Assembly (NCBI GenBank): GCA_025526935.1
Contig: JAHLKD010000076.1
Span: 62,001 to 126,000 of the forward strand
Source of the DNA: Cladochytrium replicatum
Lineage: Eukaryota > Chytridiomycota > Chytridiomycetes > Cladochytriales > Cladochytriaceae
Direction of reading: 5' to 3'
Length of the DNA stretch: 64,000 bases
The notes beneath the pieces are model-generated. The model had not been told where the DNA came from. It worked only from the letters and a program-made list of their open reading frames with translations, and did not search any database. Position numbers and translations under genes: made by a program. Shown here piece by piece: positions 55,106 through 64,000 of this stretch (the stretch's first letter is position 1; the number at the start of each line of letters is the position of its first letter).

Positions 55106-58100
55106 TCATGCGGCGTCCATGTACCCCGTCTTCCGCATCTCCCGCAACTTATAATTCGCCTTGTCCAGCTCCTTCTCAAGCTCCAGAATCTTCACCTGCT
55201 GCTCCGTGATCCGAATCTGGAACTCGTGCCGTCCAAGCGCCGCCACCTCCTTGTCCGCATCCATCTCTTCCCGCCGTCTCGAGCTCTCTTTAGCAGCCCG
55301 CACGAGCGCCTTGGTCGCCTCCCGAACCGCCACCGCTGCGTCCTCGAGCGCGTTCTGCGTCTTGCTGAACGGAATCGCCTTCACCCTCGACGCCGCCACC
55401 AGTTGCGTAGTCGACACGTTGACCTGCTGCGCGGCCACCACGAGCTCCTCAAGAGAGTGCGATCGGGTCCCCGACGCTACGCCGTCTGCCACTTCGACCA
55501 AGAAAGTCGTCGCCACCGCAACGCTCTTCGCCGCAGATATCAACCCCTCGGTCCACTTGTTGTTTTTCTTGTAAAACGCTCCCTTGGTGCTCGAACCTTT
55601 GCCGTGCGCGACGATCTCCTGCTGCGACGCCGTAGCGCAGCGTATCAGCTCCGCGATCGCGTTCGTTATGGTCACAGCGCAATCGATCAGTGAGCCGTGG
55701 ACTTTGTCCAGCGGTTTCGAGAGCAGCGCGGCCAGCCTGCGCGCGGCGGCGTCCACCGCGTTCGCGGCGTTGCGCATCTCCCTGTCCACGACGTCGACAA
55801 TGTCCTCGGATTCGACGTTGGTGACAGAAACGAGTTGCTCAGGCACGAGCTTCTCGAGGAGCGGGGAGATGCCGGAAAGTCGCCCGACGGTGTCACGGCT
55901 GAGCGTGTAGATGTACTCGGGCCGCTGGGACGGCTCGACGGCCCCGAGTGTCGACGATTTGACCTTGTCAAACATCCCGCAAGCACTGAGCGTTGCGCCT
56001 TTCACGGTCACAATCAGCTGTTCCAACACCGCGTCCTCGGCAACGTTGCGTGTCACGCCCTTGGTGTTGTGCAAAAGTTGCGCGAGCGCATTCGAGAACG
56101 TGTTGGACTGAGAAATCGCATCCGCTTGATCTCCTCCCTAGAAGTCACATCACCACGTCAGCACCGTATTAATTCACCCTTTTCATCATTTCCTAACCTG
56201 AGAATGTTTGACCATGGCCGCAGCAAAGTCGCCGCACGTGTCCTTTACTTTCTCGAGCAGCGACAGCGCATACTCTGGAGTCGCGGCGGGGTTTCCTTCG
56301 TGTGTAGCCGACTCAAACTCATAAAGTGCCTCCTGGATCTTTGCAATAGACGCCTGCAGGATGTTGTCTGCAAACAAAACGAAAATAAGTAGGGAGAAAT
56401 TTGTTGAATGGGTTGGTCGCACCCATCATCCTGTTCATCTGGTTGAGATGGTCCAGCTGCAACTTGTTGAGCTGGGCACGTAAACCGGCTTCATTCTCTT
56501 GTGCAGACTGAAATAGCGAAAAAAGTTTGAGAATCAAAAAACTAAGACACCTGTTTTCTATTATACCTTCTGGATCTGCTGGACCGCAAAGAGCGCTTGG
56601 TCCACCATAGCCTGGTTAACCGACGACTCTTCCGCCGACGTCTACCCAAACAACATATCAGCACCGATCAAAACCCTCCCCCCATCGTCTCAACTCACCG
56701 ACTTGATCCTCAGCGTCTCGTTCGTAAGATCCTCCAAACGCTTCAAAAGCTCCTCGGCCTGCCTCTGCTTCGCCTGTACCGTCCGTTCGAGCTCCTCCCG
56801 CTCGCCCGCAAATCTCGCGATAAGGGCGTTCATCTCCGCCTGCTTCGTATTGACCGCATCCACCATCGCGTCGCGCCCCTCCGCAATCTCGCGCCGCATC
56901 CGCGTGATCTCGTCTTCAAACTGCCGTCGGACGCGGTCGGCTTCACCTCTGAAGCGCTCCTTTTCCACCAGGGCTTCGGTCAGCTCGGCGGCTTTTGACT
57001 TTGGGGAAAACAGGCAAAGAAATATGGGTAAGAGTCAGGGCGGAACAAAGATGTGTTATTTTGAAATTTGATTTCTTTACCTGACCCATTAAACGGGCCT
57101 TCTCGACCTCCTTGCGTGCTTCTTCGGCGATCTTCCCCCCGGACTCTTTCATTTCCTTGAGTTTGTTAAGGAGGTCGAGGTGGTCCTTGCGGAGTTGGGA
57201 GTACAGTTTCGCGAGAGCCTCGTACTTTTGCTTCCACTGGTTCACCTCCTCTGCAAAACAAAAAAGATCAGAAATGTTTGTATTGAAAGTCTCTTTCACC
57301 AACCTTGCAAACGACGGATGGTCTCATCCTTTGCACCGTCCGCGGCGTTATTCGCCATACTAAGTTGCTGCAACTGCCCCTCGACCATCTTTAGCTTTTG
57401 CGCATACTGCTCGATCAACTCCCTGTCGCGCATGGCCTGCAGCCTGTACGCCTCGACCTGACTCTGCAGCTGCCCGCTCATCTCCATCCGCATGCGCTCG
57501 GTATCCATCTGCCTCTGCATCTCGAGCTGCCGCTGCTGCTCGAGCATGAGCTGCTGCGAGCGCTGCTGTTCGAGGAGGAGTTGCGCGCGCCGTTGTTCTT
57601 CGAGTTGTTGTTGCTCGAGCCTCGCGCGCTCGCGTTCCTGTTCCATCATCTGCTGCTCGAATCGCAACTAATCAAAGAATTTTAGGGTGGAGGTTTGGTG
57701 TTGTTGTTTGGGGGAACTTACGGCTGCCTCGCGCTCTGCAGCCAGGTCGAGCTCGGGTTCGGGAGGCGGGGAGCGTTCACGGACGCGCGGAGGCAACGAT
57801 GGGGTGTCGCCGCCGAGGAAGTTGGGAGGGTCGACCGAGAGTTTGGGGACTGTGATGAGGGATGTGAGGTAGCGGAGTTGGGAGCATTCGTGGTAGAAGC
57901 GGAAGAGGGCGTAGTGGGCCGCCTTGAATTTCTCGCGGAGGGGCACAAGTACGTCCGCTGATCCAACGACTGTGAGAGTGAATGAGATGATTATCAAACG
58001 AACACGGGAAGGGTGAGTAGCCGACCTTGGTGCATTGCGGTGAGCATGGAGACGAGGAACTGGTAGATCCCGTAACTCTCTTCGACCAACGGGACAAGGG

Positions 58101-59114
58101 CAGCGATGCGGCATTCGTTGTTAGCGCCGCGCAAAAAGTTGTTGAAAATGAATTTCTGGAAAGAGTCGAGTTTGTCCAAGAGACTCAGGAGATCGTTGAT
58201 TGTTTCGAACCTATTTTTTTGAAAAAAGTGTGGGACATTAACGCAGCTGTCGGCAAAGCGGTAATATCATGGCAAAGCGGTAATATCACGGCGCGAAAGA
58301 GGTTCTCTTGCTTTGCCTCCCGAGGCGGTGCCTGGGTCAAAGGGGCTCCGCTCCATGGTTCTCTTGCTTTCCCTTTCCTTCACGGCTCGGCGCCTTGGTT
58401 CTCGTTCTTTGTTTTTCCTTCACCGCTTTGCGGTGGGTTCAAGGCGCTCCGCGCCTTGGTTCTCTTGGTTTTTTCCCTTCACCGCTGCGCGGTGGGTTTC
58501 GTTCTCTTGCTTTTCTTTTGCGCCTGGTTCTCTAGCGTTTTTTTTTCCTTCACCGCGGACACTCACCCCTCGTTCGGGTCTTCGATGCCCTTGAGAGAGA
58601 CATATTCGTCGTAGTCAAAAGTACCGGTGAATTCAGGGTGGGACCTGTGGTACTCTAGCTTTGTGGTAAGGAACTGGATGTAGGCACGAATGAGTACGGC
58701 GTAGCCTCTCCCCGAGGGAATTCCTGAGCCGAGACGTTCGATCCAGGGGAGTTCCCTGATGGCATCCTTCAAAACCTTGGAAGCCAGGGATCAGCGAGGG
58801 TCGGTAAATTACTAAAGGCAACGGCAACATACAGCGGGGTGACCGCCTCTGACAATCTTGTGGAGGGTGATCAGCATCTTGAAGGTGAGGATCTCGTCAC
58901 CGACGATGGGGTGGTTCTTGAGACCGACGAAGAGCGAGCCCGAGCTCCGCATGTCCCATGAGTAAACGATGCAGGCGCGGACGTGCTTCTGCTTGGGAGC
59001 GGACTCCTCCGGGCTGATAGCCTTTCTGATGTGTATCGCCAGCTCGTCCTCGACCTTGAGGTTCACGACCGGGCGCACCGACGACGAGTTGTAAGCGCTG
59101 TAGGGATCGTACAT
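55106..59114 (-). CDS. SLA2: Sla2/HIP1R-type endocytic adaptor (ANTH, coiled coil, I/LWEQ)
   Basis: Eleven minus-strand exons sum to 3120 nt (1039 residues): 58833-59114, 58567-58775, 58026-58210, 57722-57969, 57304-57667, 57081-57250, 56699-56998, 56567-56641, 56423-56507, 56198-56367, 55106-56137. The N-terminal ANTH domain reads DELAIHIRKAISPEESAPKQ and ILTFKMLITLHKIVRGGHP, then FIFNNFLRGANNECRIAAL. It binds PtdIns(4,5)P2. A proline-rich piece and a long glutamine/arginine-rich coiled coil follow (residues about 330-640). The C-terminal I/LWEQ (talin/THATCH) domain shows KWTEGLISAAKSVAVATTFL, VVAAQQVNVSTTQLVAASRV, KALVRAAKE and ILELEKELDKANYKLREMRK, binding F-actin. Sla2 couples clathrin coats to actin at endocytic sites. 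Intron 2 (58211-58566, 356 nt) is enlarged by GC-hairpin repeats. The donor at exon 3 (GTCGGC) is non-consensus. Divergent from the ABHD12-like gene 133 bp away. Confidence 0.92.
58211..58566 (-). repeat. Intronic GC-hairpin repeat cluster (SLA2 intron)
   Basis: The intron contains short palindromes joined by T/C-rich spacers. CACCGC-TTT-GCGGTG lies at 58421-58435, AAGGCGC-TCC-GCGCCTT at 58441-58457 and CACCGC-TGC-GCGGTG at 58480-58494, joined by GGTTCTCTTG-like linkers. A two-copy 18-bp direct repeat GGCAAAGCGGTAATATCA sits at about 58252-58287. In the gene's sense (minus) the linkers are purine-rich (GAAC, CAAGAGAACC). Related sequence in the opposite plus-strand orientation fills the 60012-60416 intron. 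Confidence 0.8.
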
Positions 59115-59184
59115 TGGGTTGGGTGAGAGGTGTGTGGCTTGAGGTGGAATTGAATTATTGGAGTGAATTGAATCAGATCACAGG

Positions 59185-59231
59185 GTGGACTACTACGACT
59201 ACGACTACGACTACGACTACGACTACGACTA
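59185..59231. repeat. Hexanucleotide microsatellite (ACTACG)n between divergent genes
   Basis: About seven to eight copies of ACTACG/CTACGA in near-perfect register between the start codons of SLA2 (minus) and the ABHD12-like gene (plus). It lies in their shared 133-bp promoter spacer. Confidence 0.85.
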
Positions 59232-59246
59232 CCGGTGTGCTGTGAC

Positions 59247-61362
59247 ATGACTACATCCACCATGTCACTGTCAACAAGCCTCTTCGTGTTGCTGTACTCG
59301 GTGCTGCTGTTCGGTCTGTTGTTGCCCTTCGTGCCTCTCTATCTGGTTGTTGTACTACTACTGCTACTATCCGATTGCGTCTCACCTCTCGCCTCTCGCC
59401 TCAGTTCATCTTGCTGATCGCCACTTTCACCACTCCTCAGCGTTTTCTGCTCTATCTCAACTATGTCAACTTTCCTTTCTTTGCAGACTTTAACGCGCCT
59501 GAAACCTTTGGCTTTCCCGGTACTCACTCTACTGTACCAACGTCTGCGTATCCTAACCTGTTACTGGGTAGAAAAACAAGTTCGCAACTTTTCCATCGTC
59601 ACCGACGACAACCAACGCATCGGTGTCTGGCACATCGTCCCTATGCAAAGCTATCTCAGAAACGCTCAGAAACTTTTGGCAACTGAGTTCGACAAGGACG
59701 TGAAATCTCTGTCACCGTCCGATGTCTATCGATCCATTCTCCTCGACCGTCCAGTCGTCTTGTACTTTCACGGAACGGCTGGGAACCGTGCTGCTCCAAA
59801 TAGGACAGACACCTACAAGGTGGGTCCCCATCGAAACTAATACTCTCCTGTATACATCTGGATTTTTGGGTTTAGCGACTTGCCGAGATCTTGGATCTCA
59901 ATGTCATTTCGATCGACTATCGCGGCTTCGGTGACAGCTCAGGATCTCCCTCCGAGGACGGTCTCGCCATCGACGCAATGGCGATCTGGAAGTACTCCGT
60001 TTCCCAAGGCGGTGAGTTGAAAACATACTCTGTATGGGCGAAAAGCGCCGTGAAGGGAAAAAATGCATGAGAGCCAAGGAGCAAGGAAAGAAATGAAAGA
60101 GAACCAAGGCGCGGAGCGGGAAGGGAAAAATGAAAGAGAACAACGCGCGAAGCGCTTTGAACCCCCACCGCGGAGCGGTGAAGGAATTGAAAAGGCAACG
60201 GAACCAAAAATAACAAGAGAACCAAAATAGCAAGGAACCAAGGCGGCGTAGTGTATGATGTAGTGTACGAAACCATCGCAGAGTGATGAAATCCTCTACG
60301 GCCTTGGAAACCCCACCGCACAGCGGTTGGAAACCCCACACACGGCGCAAAGTTCCCTCTTCGCAATGCACGTTGAGCCAATTGAAGTCCGACTCACATT
60401 TTCCTCTTTTGGTCAGTGCAACCCGAAAACATCATCTTGCTCGGTGAGGATTCCAGATAGTCGTCGTATCACGACCGTTCCATTCTCATAGTCTGACAGG
60501 CCACTCGTTGGGCACCGGTGTTGCGACGCGATTGGCTTACGAGCTGCAGCAACTCAACATCCACCCGCGCGCACTCGTCCTCCAGGCACCGTACTCTAGC
60601 ATCCCGGACGTGCTGTTCGAATACAAAATGTTTGAGCGGATCCACCTGCTCGGGCCGTTGCAGTACTTCCCCGCAGTCCAGGGTAACAACCCCCATTTTT
60701 GTATTCATTGCTTGTTTTTGAAATTATGAAGGGTACCTGCAGCGTAGCATCGTGGACAAGTTTGACAACAAAACCCGGCTCAAGGTTTTCACCTTCACGA
60801 CCACCCACACTCCTTCCCTGCAATGCTCAACCGTTTCTTTGCTGTAGACCCTGCAGTGCCCGCTTCTGATCACCTACGGCGCCCGCGACACCGAGATACC
60901 CTCGCACCACTCCCACCGCCTCTTCAACAGCGCTACGACCCTCCACCCCGACACCACCAACGACCCCGCCTCACCTACGCCCGTCCCATTCCGCTCGCCC
61001 TCGGTCGTCTCTCCAGACTCCACAGCGCGCCAACGCTCCGTCGCGAAACGCGCACGATCGGTGCAGTCTGACGACGACGCCACGCCGCCCAGCGTTGTGG
61101 AGCGATCGACGAGGAACGGGAAAGTCGGATGCGACGCTTTGCGCGGGGGGAAGAAGTGGGAGGTTGTTGGAGAGGGTGCAGGTGCGAAGGCGGCTGGAGG
61201 TGGGCCGAGCCGGGTTATGATGGTTGAGTTGACGCATGGGACGCACAATAATGTGCAGACTTTTGGTACGTTATGTAAACAAAGTGTGAATGGTTGCTGA
61301 TGCATTTTTTTGTTTCGATAGAATCTGCGTATGACGGAATCAGGAGTATCGCAAGACTGTGA
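59247..61362 (+). CDS. ABHD12-like alpha/beta hydrolase (lysolipid/monoacylglycerol lipase)
   Basis: Nine exons (59247-59345, 59405-59519, 59572-59819, 59876-60011, 60417-60443, 60500-60682, 60732-60784, 60848-61265, 61322-61362) give 439 residues. An N-terminal membrane segment (FVLLYSVLLFGLLLPFVPLY) leads to LLYLNYVNFPFFADFNAP, then TDDNQRIGVWHIVP, then VVLYFHGTAGNRA (oxyanion region). The catalytic serine sits in GHSLGTG, the aspartate in GARDTEIP and the histidine in THGTHNNV. 'NFV.FP..FD' and 'IGVWH.VP' are ABHD12 hallmarks. Human ABHD12 is an ER membrane lyso-phosphatidylserine lipase. An insertion of about 90 residues rich in S, P and K lies between the Asp and His, and the fifth exon is a 27-nt microexon encoding QPENIILL. 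Intron 4 (60012-60416) is enlarged by the GC-hairpin repeats. The row at 60001 and the frame evidence differ by one T in my reading; I used the frame that yields SQGVQPENIILLGHSLG. Confidence 0.88.
60012..60416 (+). repeat. Intronic GC-hairpin repeat cluster (ABHD12-like intron)
   Basis: 405 nt, far longer than neighbouring introns. It contains AAGGCGCGGAGCGGGAAG near 60107, CGCGCGAAGCGC near 60143, CACCGC-GGA-GCGGTG at 60166-60180 and CACCGC-ACA-GCGGT near 60315. Linkers read GAAAGAGAACCAAGG. Sequence and layout are the reverse complement of the SLA2 intron cluster. Both therefore lie in the same orientation relative to transcription, purine-rich linkers in the sense strand. Confidence 0.8.
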
Positions 61363-61532
61363 TCTGCGGATTAGTATGTTTTTTTGTATCACGGAAAAAG
61401 AATCGTCCATCTTCTATGGCATATTAGCCAGCCAATGCTCGATAGAGATTGTGAAAGTAAACACCACTGGTTTTCCACGGTATTTCATGCTAAGTTGATC
61501 ACAAATTTGTGGGTGCTGTGCACAAACCGAGA

Positions 61533-64000
61533 ATGGACACCAATCCTCCCATCGACAACGGTGAGGAACAAGAGGACGAGGTCAATGAGACTGCCCAGAG
61601 AGCACCGTTCGGGAAAATATGCAGCATACTTGAAAGCATCATGGTCAAAAAGACAAAGGAAGCAAAGCGGGCAAAGCTGCGTGCGTTTCTGGATGTACGT
61701 GAAGGATTCAATCCCCCCCCCCCCCCCGGAGTCTAATTATTTCATATTTCAGGAATGGCGGTTATCGAAAGATAGTTTCCATCCCTCTCTGCGTCTTTTG
61801 CTTCCTCACGTAATGTGCCAAAAGCCAACCTTTTGGATCCCACTCCAAAATTCAATGATTTTTTTCTTTAGCTGGACAAGGAGCGGACGTCGTATGGAAT
61901 GAAGGAATCGACGCTGGCAAAAGCGTACATCGGCGTTCTGGGCCTCGCGAAGAACTCCCAGGACGCGGAGATGCTTCTCCACTACAAACTTCCTGAAAAG
62001 ACCCAGGGCAGACCCGCTGGAGACTTTCCGAATGTGCTAAAGGAGGTCGTTGGGCGGCGATCGAATGTGCGGACACCAACCGTGAGCATTGCGGAGATCA
62101 ATTCCGTGCTCGATCGATTGAACGTATCAGACAAAAAGTAAGTTGTGCCCACCCCCCAAATGAAGTGTACATTTATTCTGTGAAAACTTACAGCAATTTT
62201 GTCCCCCGGCTTTCAGCAAAGAAAGTCAGCATGAAATCGTAAAGTGGTTCTTTACTCACTGTACCCCCGACGAGCAAAAGTGGATCGTTCGAATCATCCT
62301 AAAAGGTAAAGATAAGAATCAAATTCAAAACCATTTGCTTGAAGTTCCAAACGCCCGATGGTAAAACTTTAGACCTGAAAATTGGGTTCTCCGAGAACGC
62401 AATCTTCGACTTGTTCAACCCGGATGCGAAAGAGTTGTTCAACAGAGTCAGCAGCTTGAGGCAAGTAGCGAAGCAACTCCCCACATATGAGACCCGTCTC
62501 GACAACATGGTTTGTAATCAACCCAGATTCTTAGAGCAAACAATCAATACTCGTTATTTTAAAAGGAAATAGCATTGTTCACCCCGTTCCGACCTATGAT
62601 CGCAGGCCGAGCGGTATCGCTAAAGAGTATCCCCGTAGCGATGGGTGGGAGAACGTTTTACATTCAAACAAAACTGGACGGAGAACGTATGCTCATGCAC
62701 AAGGATGGAGGAGCGTACAAGTGGTTTTCCAGGTAAACCCCCGGAAGAGCAGGTGAAGCATGACTGTATAGCTCAAGATTTTTTATAGAAATCAGACAAA
62801 CTATACAGCTGAATGTGGGGCGAGCAAGCATGATTCTGGTGTTGTTGTGAAGGAGATTGATAGTTTGTTTAATCCGAAGGTGCGGAGGTGAGTAATGCTG
62901 GGGATGCTTCTGGTCACATATTTCCCCCCCTTTGATGTTTCTTTCTGTAGCATTATTCTGGATGGTGAAATGATGGTATACGACAAACAAGTTGAAGGAT
63001 TTGGAAAGTTTGGTCACCTCAAAACTGCATACAAAGGTTTGCATCAGATGAATGGATTCACAATCGTTTCTGATTTTGATGATGATAGATCGACTCGAAA
63101 ATGGTATCCAATTGCGATTTCAAACCAATTTTTTTGAAACAGTTGGCTAAAGCCCGTTTTGCTGTGCAGGCGACAACGCAATCCTTCATCCCTGTTATGT
63201 CGTCTTCGATGTTCTCTACCTCAACGGGAGAACCCTTGTCAGCGAACCCCTCGCCGACCGCATAGATCTGCTCAAGAAAGTCCTTACCCCGCGCCAAACC
63301 TTTCTCGAGATCCTTCCGTTCGAGGAAGCCAATTCCGCCGAAGACATCGCGACCGCTCTCAACCAGCACATGGTTCGTCAAGAGGAAGGTCTCATGATAA
63401 AAGACCCCAAATCGGCCTACACGCCCTCAAGCAAGCGCGGGTCAAGCTGGCTGAAAGTGAAGCCCGACTACCTCGATTCGCTTGCCAACGACCTGGACCT
63501 GCTTCTTGTCGGCGGGTGCTACGGCGAAGGAAATCGCGGGGGTAACTTTGCATCTTTTATGCTGGGCGTGATCGACGACTCGGTGCCGCCTCGGAACGGG
63601 ATCCCCGTGATCCACACGTTTGCCAAAGTCGGCACGGGTTTCTCGATGGACCAGATCCCCCTCATCGTACGCGACCCGAACCTATGGTCGACCTACGACC
63701 CGCGCCGTCCGCCGCCGTGGCTCGTCCACCCTCCAAACTCGAAGGAGAAGCCCGACAAACTTATCCTCCCGTCCACGGCGCAAGTGATCAAAGTCAAGGG
63801 CGCCGAAATCGTGCGGTCGGACGTCTACGGCTTCCAGTGGACGATCCGGTTCCCGCGGTTCGTCGAGATTCGGGAGGATAAAAAGTGGGACGAGGCGATG
63901 ACGTTGAAGCAGCTCCAGGAGTTTGTGGAGCAGTACCAAGGACGACTGCAGAGTCGGATTTTCGGAGAGGCGGCGGAGCGCGATGTGGATAATAGGATTG
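61533..64000 (+). CDS. LIG4: DNA ligase IV (partial, runs off right edge)
   Basis: Nine exons are visible: 61533-61694, 61753-61809, 61872-62137, 62217-62305, 62373-62509, 62566-62732, 62789-62887, 62951-63036 and 63170 to the window end. The N-terminal ligase helical domain includes FGKICSILESIMVKKTKEAK and PTVSIAEINSVLDRLNVSD. The adenylation domain has the catalytic lysine in TKLDGERM (KxDG motif I), GEMMVYD (motif III), EEGLMIKD (motif IV) and WLKVKPDYL (motif V), then an OB-fold start with LLLVGGCYGEGNRGGNFASF. The block 'FRPMIAGRAVSL' and GFSMDQIPLI plus the later WTIRFPRFVEIREDKKWDE fit ATP-dependent Lig4 rather than Lig1. It seals breaks in non-homologous end joining. The C-terminal BRCT repeats that bind XRCC4/Lif1 would lie beyond the window. 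Intron 1 (61695-61752) contains a run of about 14 C residues. Intron 8 (63037-63169) is longer than usual. Confidence 0.92.

Noticed and set aside
1-64000. CRISPR arrays, bacterial operons, rRNA
   Set aside because: No regularly spaced direct repeats with spacers, no Shine-Dalgarno-linked gene strings and no rRNA segments were seen. Introns throughout show nuclear eukaryotic DNA.

Overview
The window looks like nuclear DNA of a zoosporic (flagellated, early-diverging) fungus, most likely a chytrid-type lineage. Genes are broken by many short spliceosomal introns of about 50-65 nt with GT..AG ends and fungal CTAAC-like branch sites. Fungal hallmarks include a Sla2-type endocytic adaptor, TRAPPII Trs120, a chitin deacetylase with a fungal CBM1 tail, DUF1769 and Ty1/copia elements. 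An LRRC51-like gene, a family associated with ciliated eukaryotes, and a folate-biopterin (BT1-type) transporter point away from yeasts and mushrooms. The assignment is inference; there is no rRNA or tRNA to anchor it. Exon models below were built by eye. Where I list exons, their summed lengths keep the reading frame and the joined products align with family motifs I know.

Layout. 0.9-7.7 kb: a small ankyrin protein, an LRRC51-like protein (minus), and a large transmembrane electron-transfer protein (DOMON, cytochrome b561, cytochrome b5, FAD/NAD reductase, P/Q-rich tail). 8.0-9.2 kb: a putative non-autonomous element with about 100 bp terminal inverted repeats. 10-11.6 kb: an F-box-like ankyrin protein. 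12.5-24.4 kb: a transposon-rich, gene-free block with remnants of at least three copia elements, an isolated LTR fragment and a 147-bp tandem repeat. 24.5-34.8 kb: dense housekeeping genes (TRS120, an SPF30 tudor splicing factor, a CLPTM1 homologue). 35-39.3 kb: decayed sequence containing a broken TauD/TfdA-like dioxygenase. 39.4-54.2 kb: an SH3 protein, two hypothetical proteins, chitin deacetylase with a partial duplicate, folate-biopterin transporter, a beta-lactamase-fold serine hydrolase, a one-domain gelsolin-like protein and a DUF1769 protein. 55.1-64 kb: SLA2 (minus), an ABHD12-like lipase (plus, divergent) and DNA ligase IV, which runs off the right edge.

There is no operon-like or obvious cluster logic; neighbours serve unrelated processes (secretion, splicing, endocytosis, NHEJ repair, cell-wall remodelling). 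The most unusual signals are non-coding. A family of small GC-rich hairpin repeats sits in one enlarged intron of each of two divergent neighbours (SLA2 and ABHD12), in the same orientation relative to transcription. A perfect 20-bp inverted repeat lies immediately downstream of a truncated chitin-deacetylase exon copy. A 54-bp tandem duplication has copied an exon end together with its splice donor.
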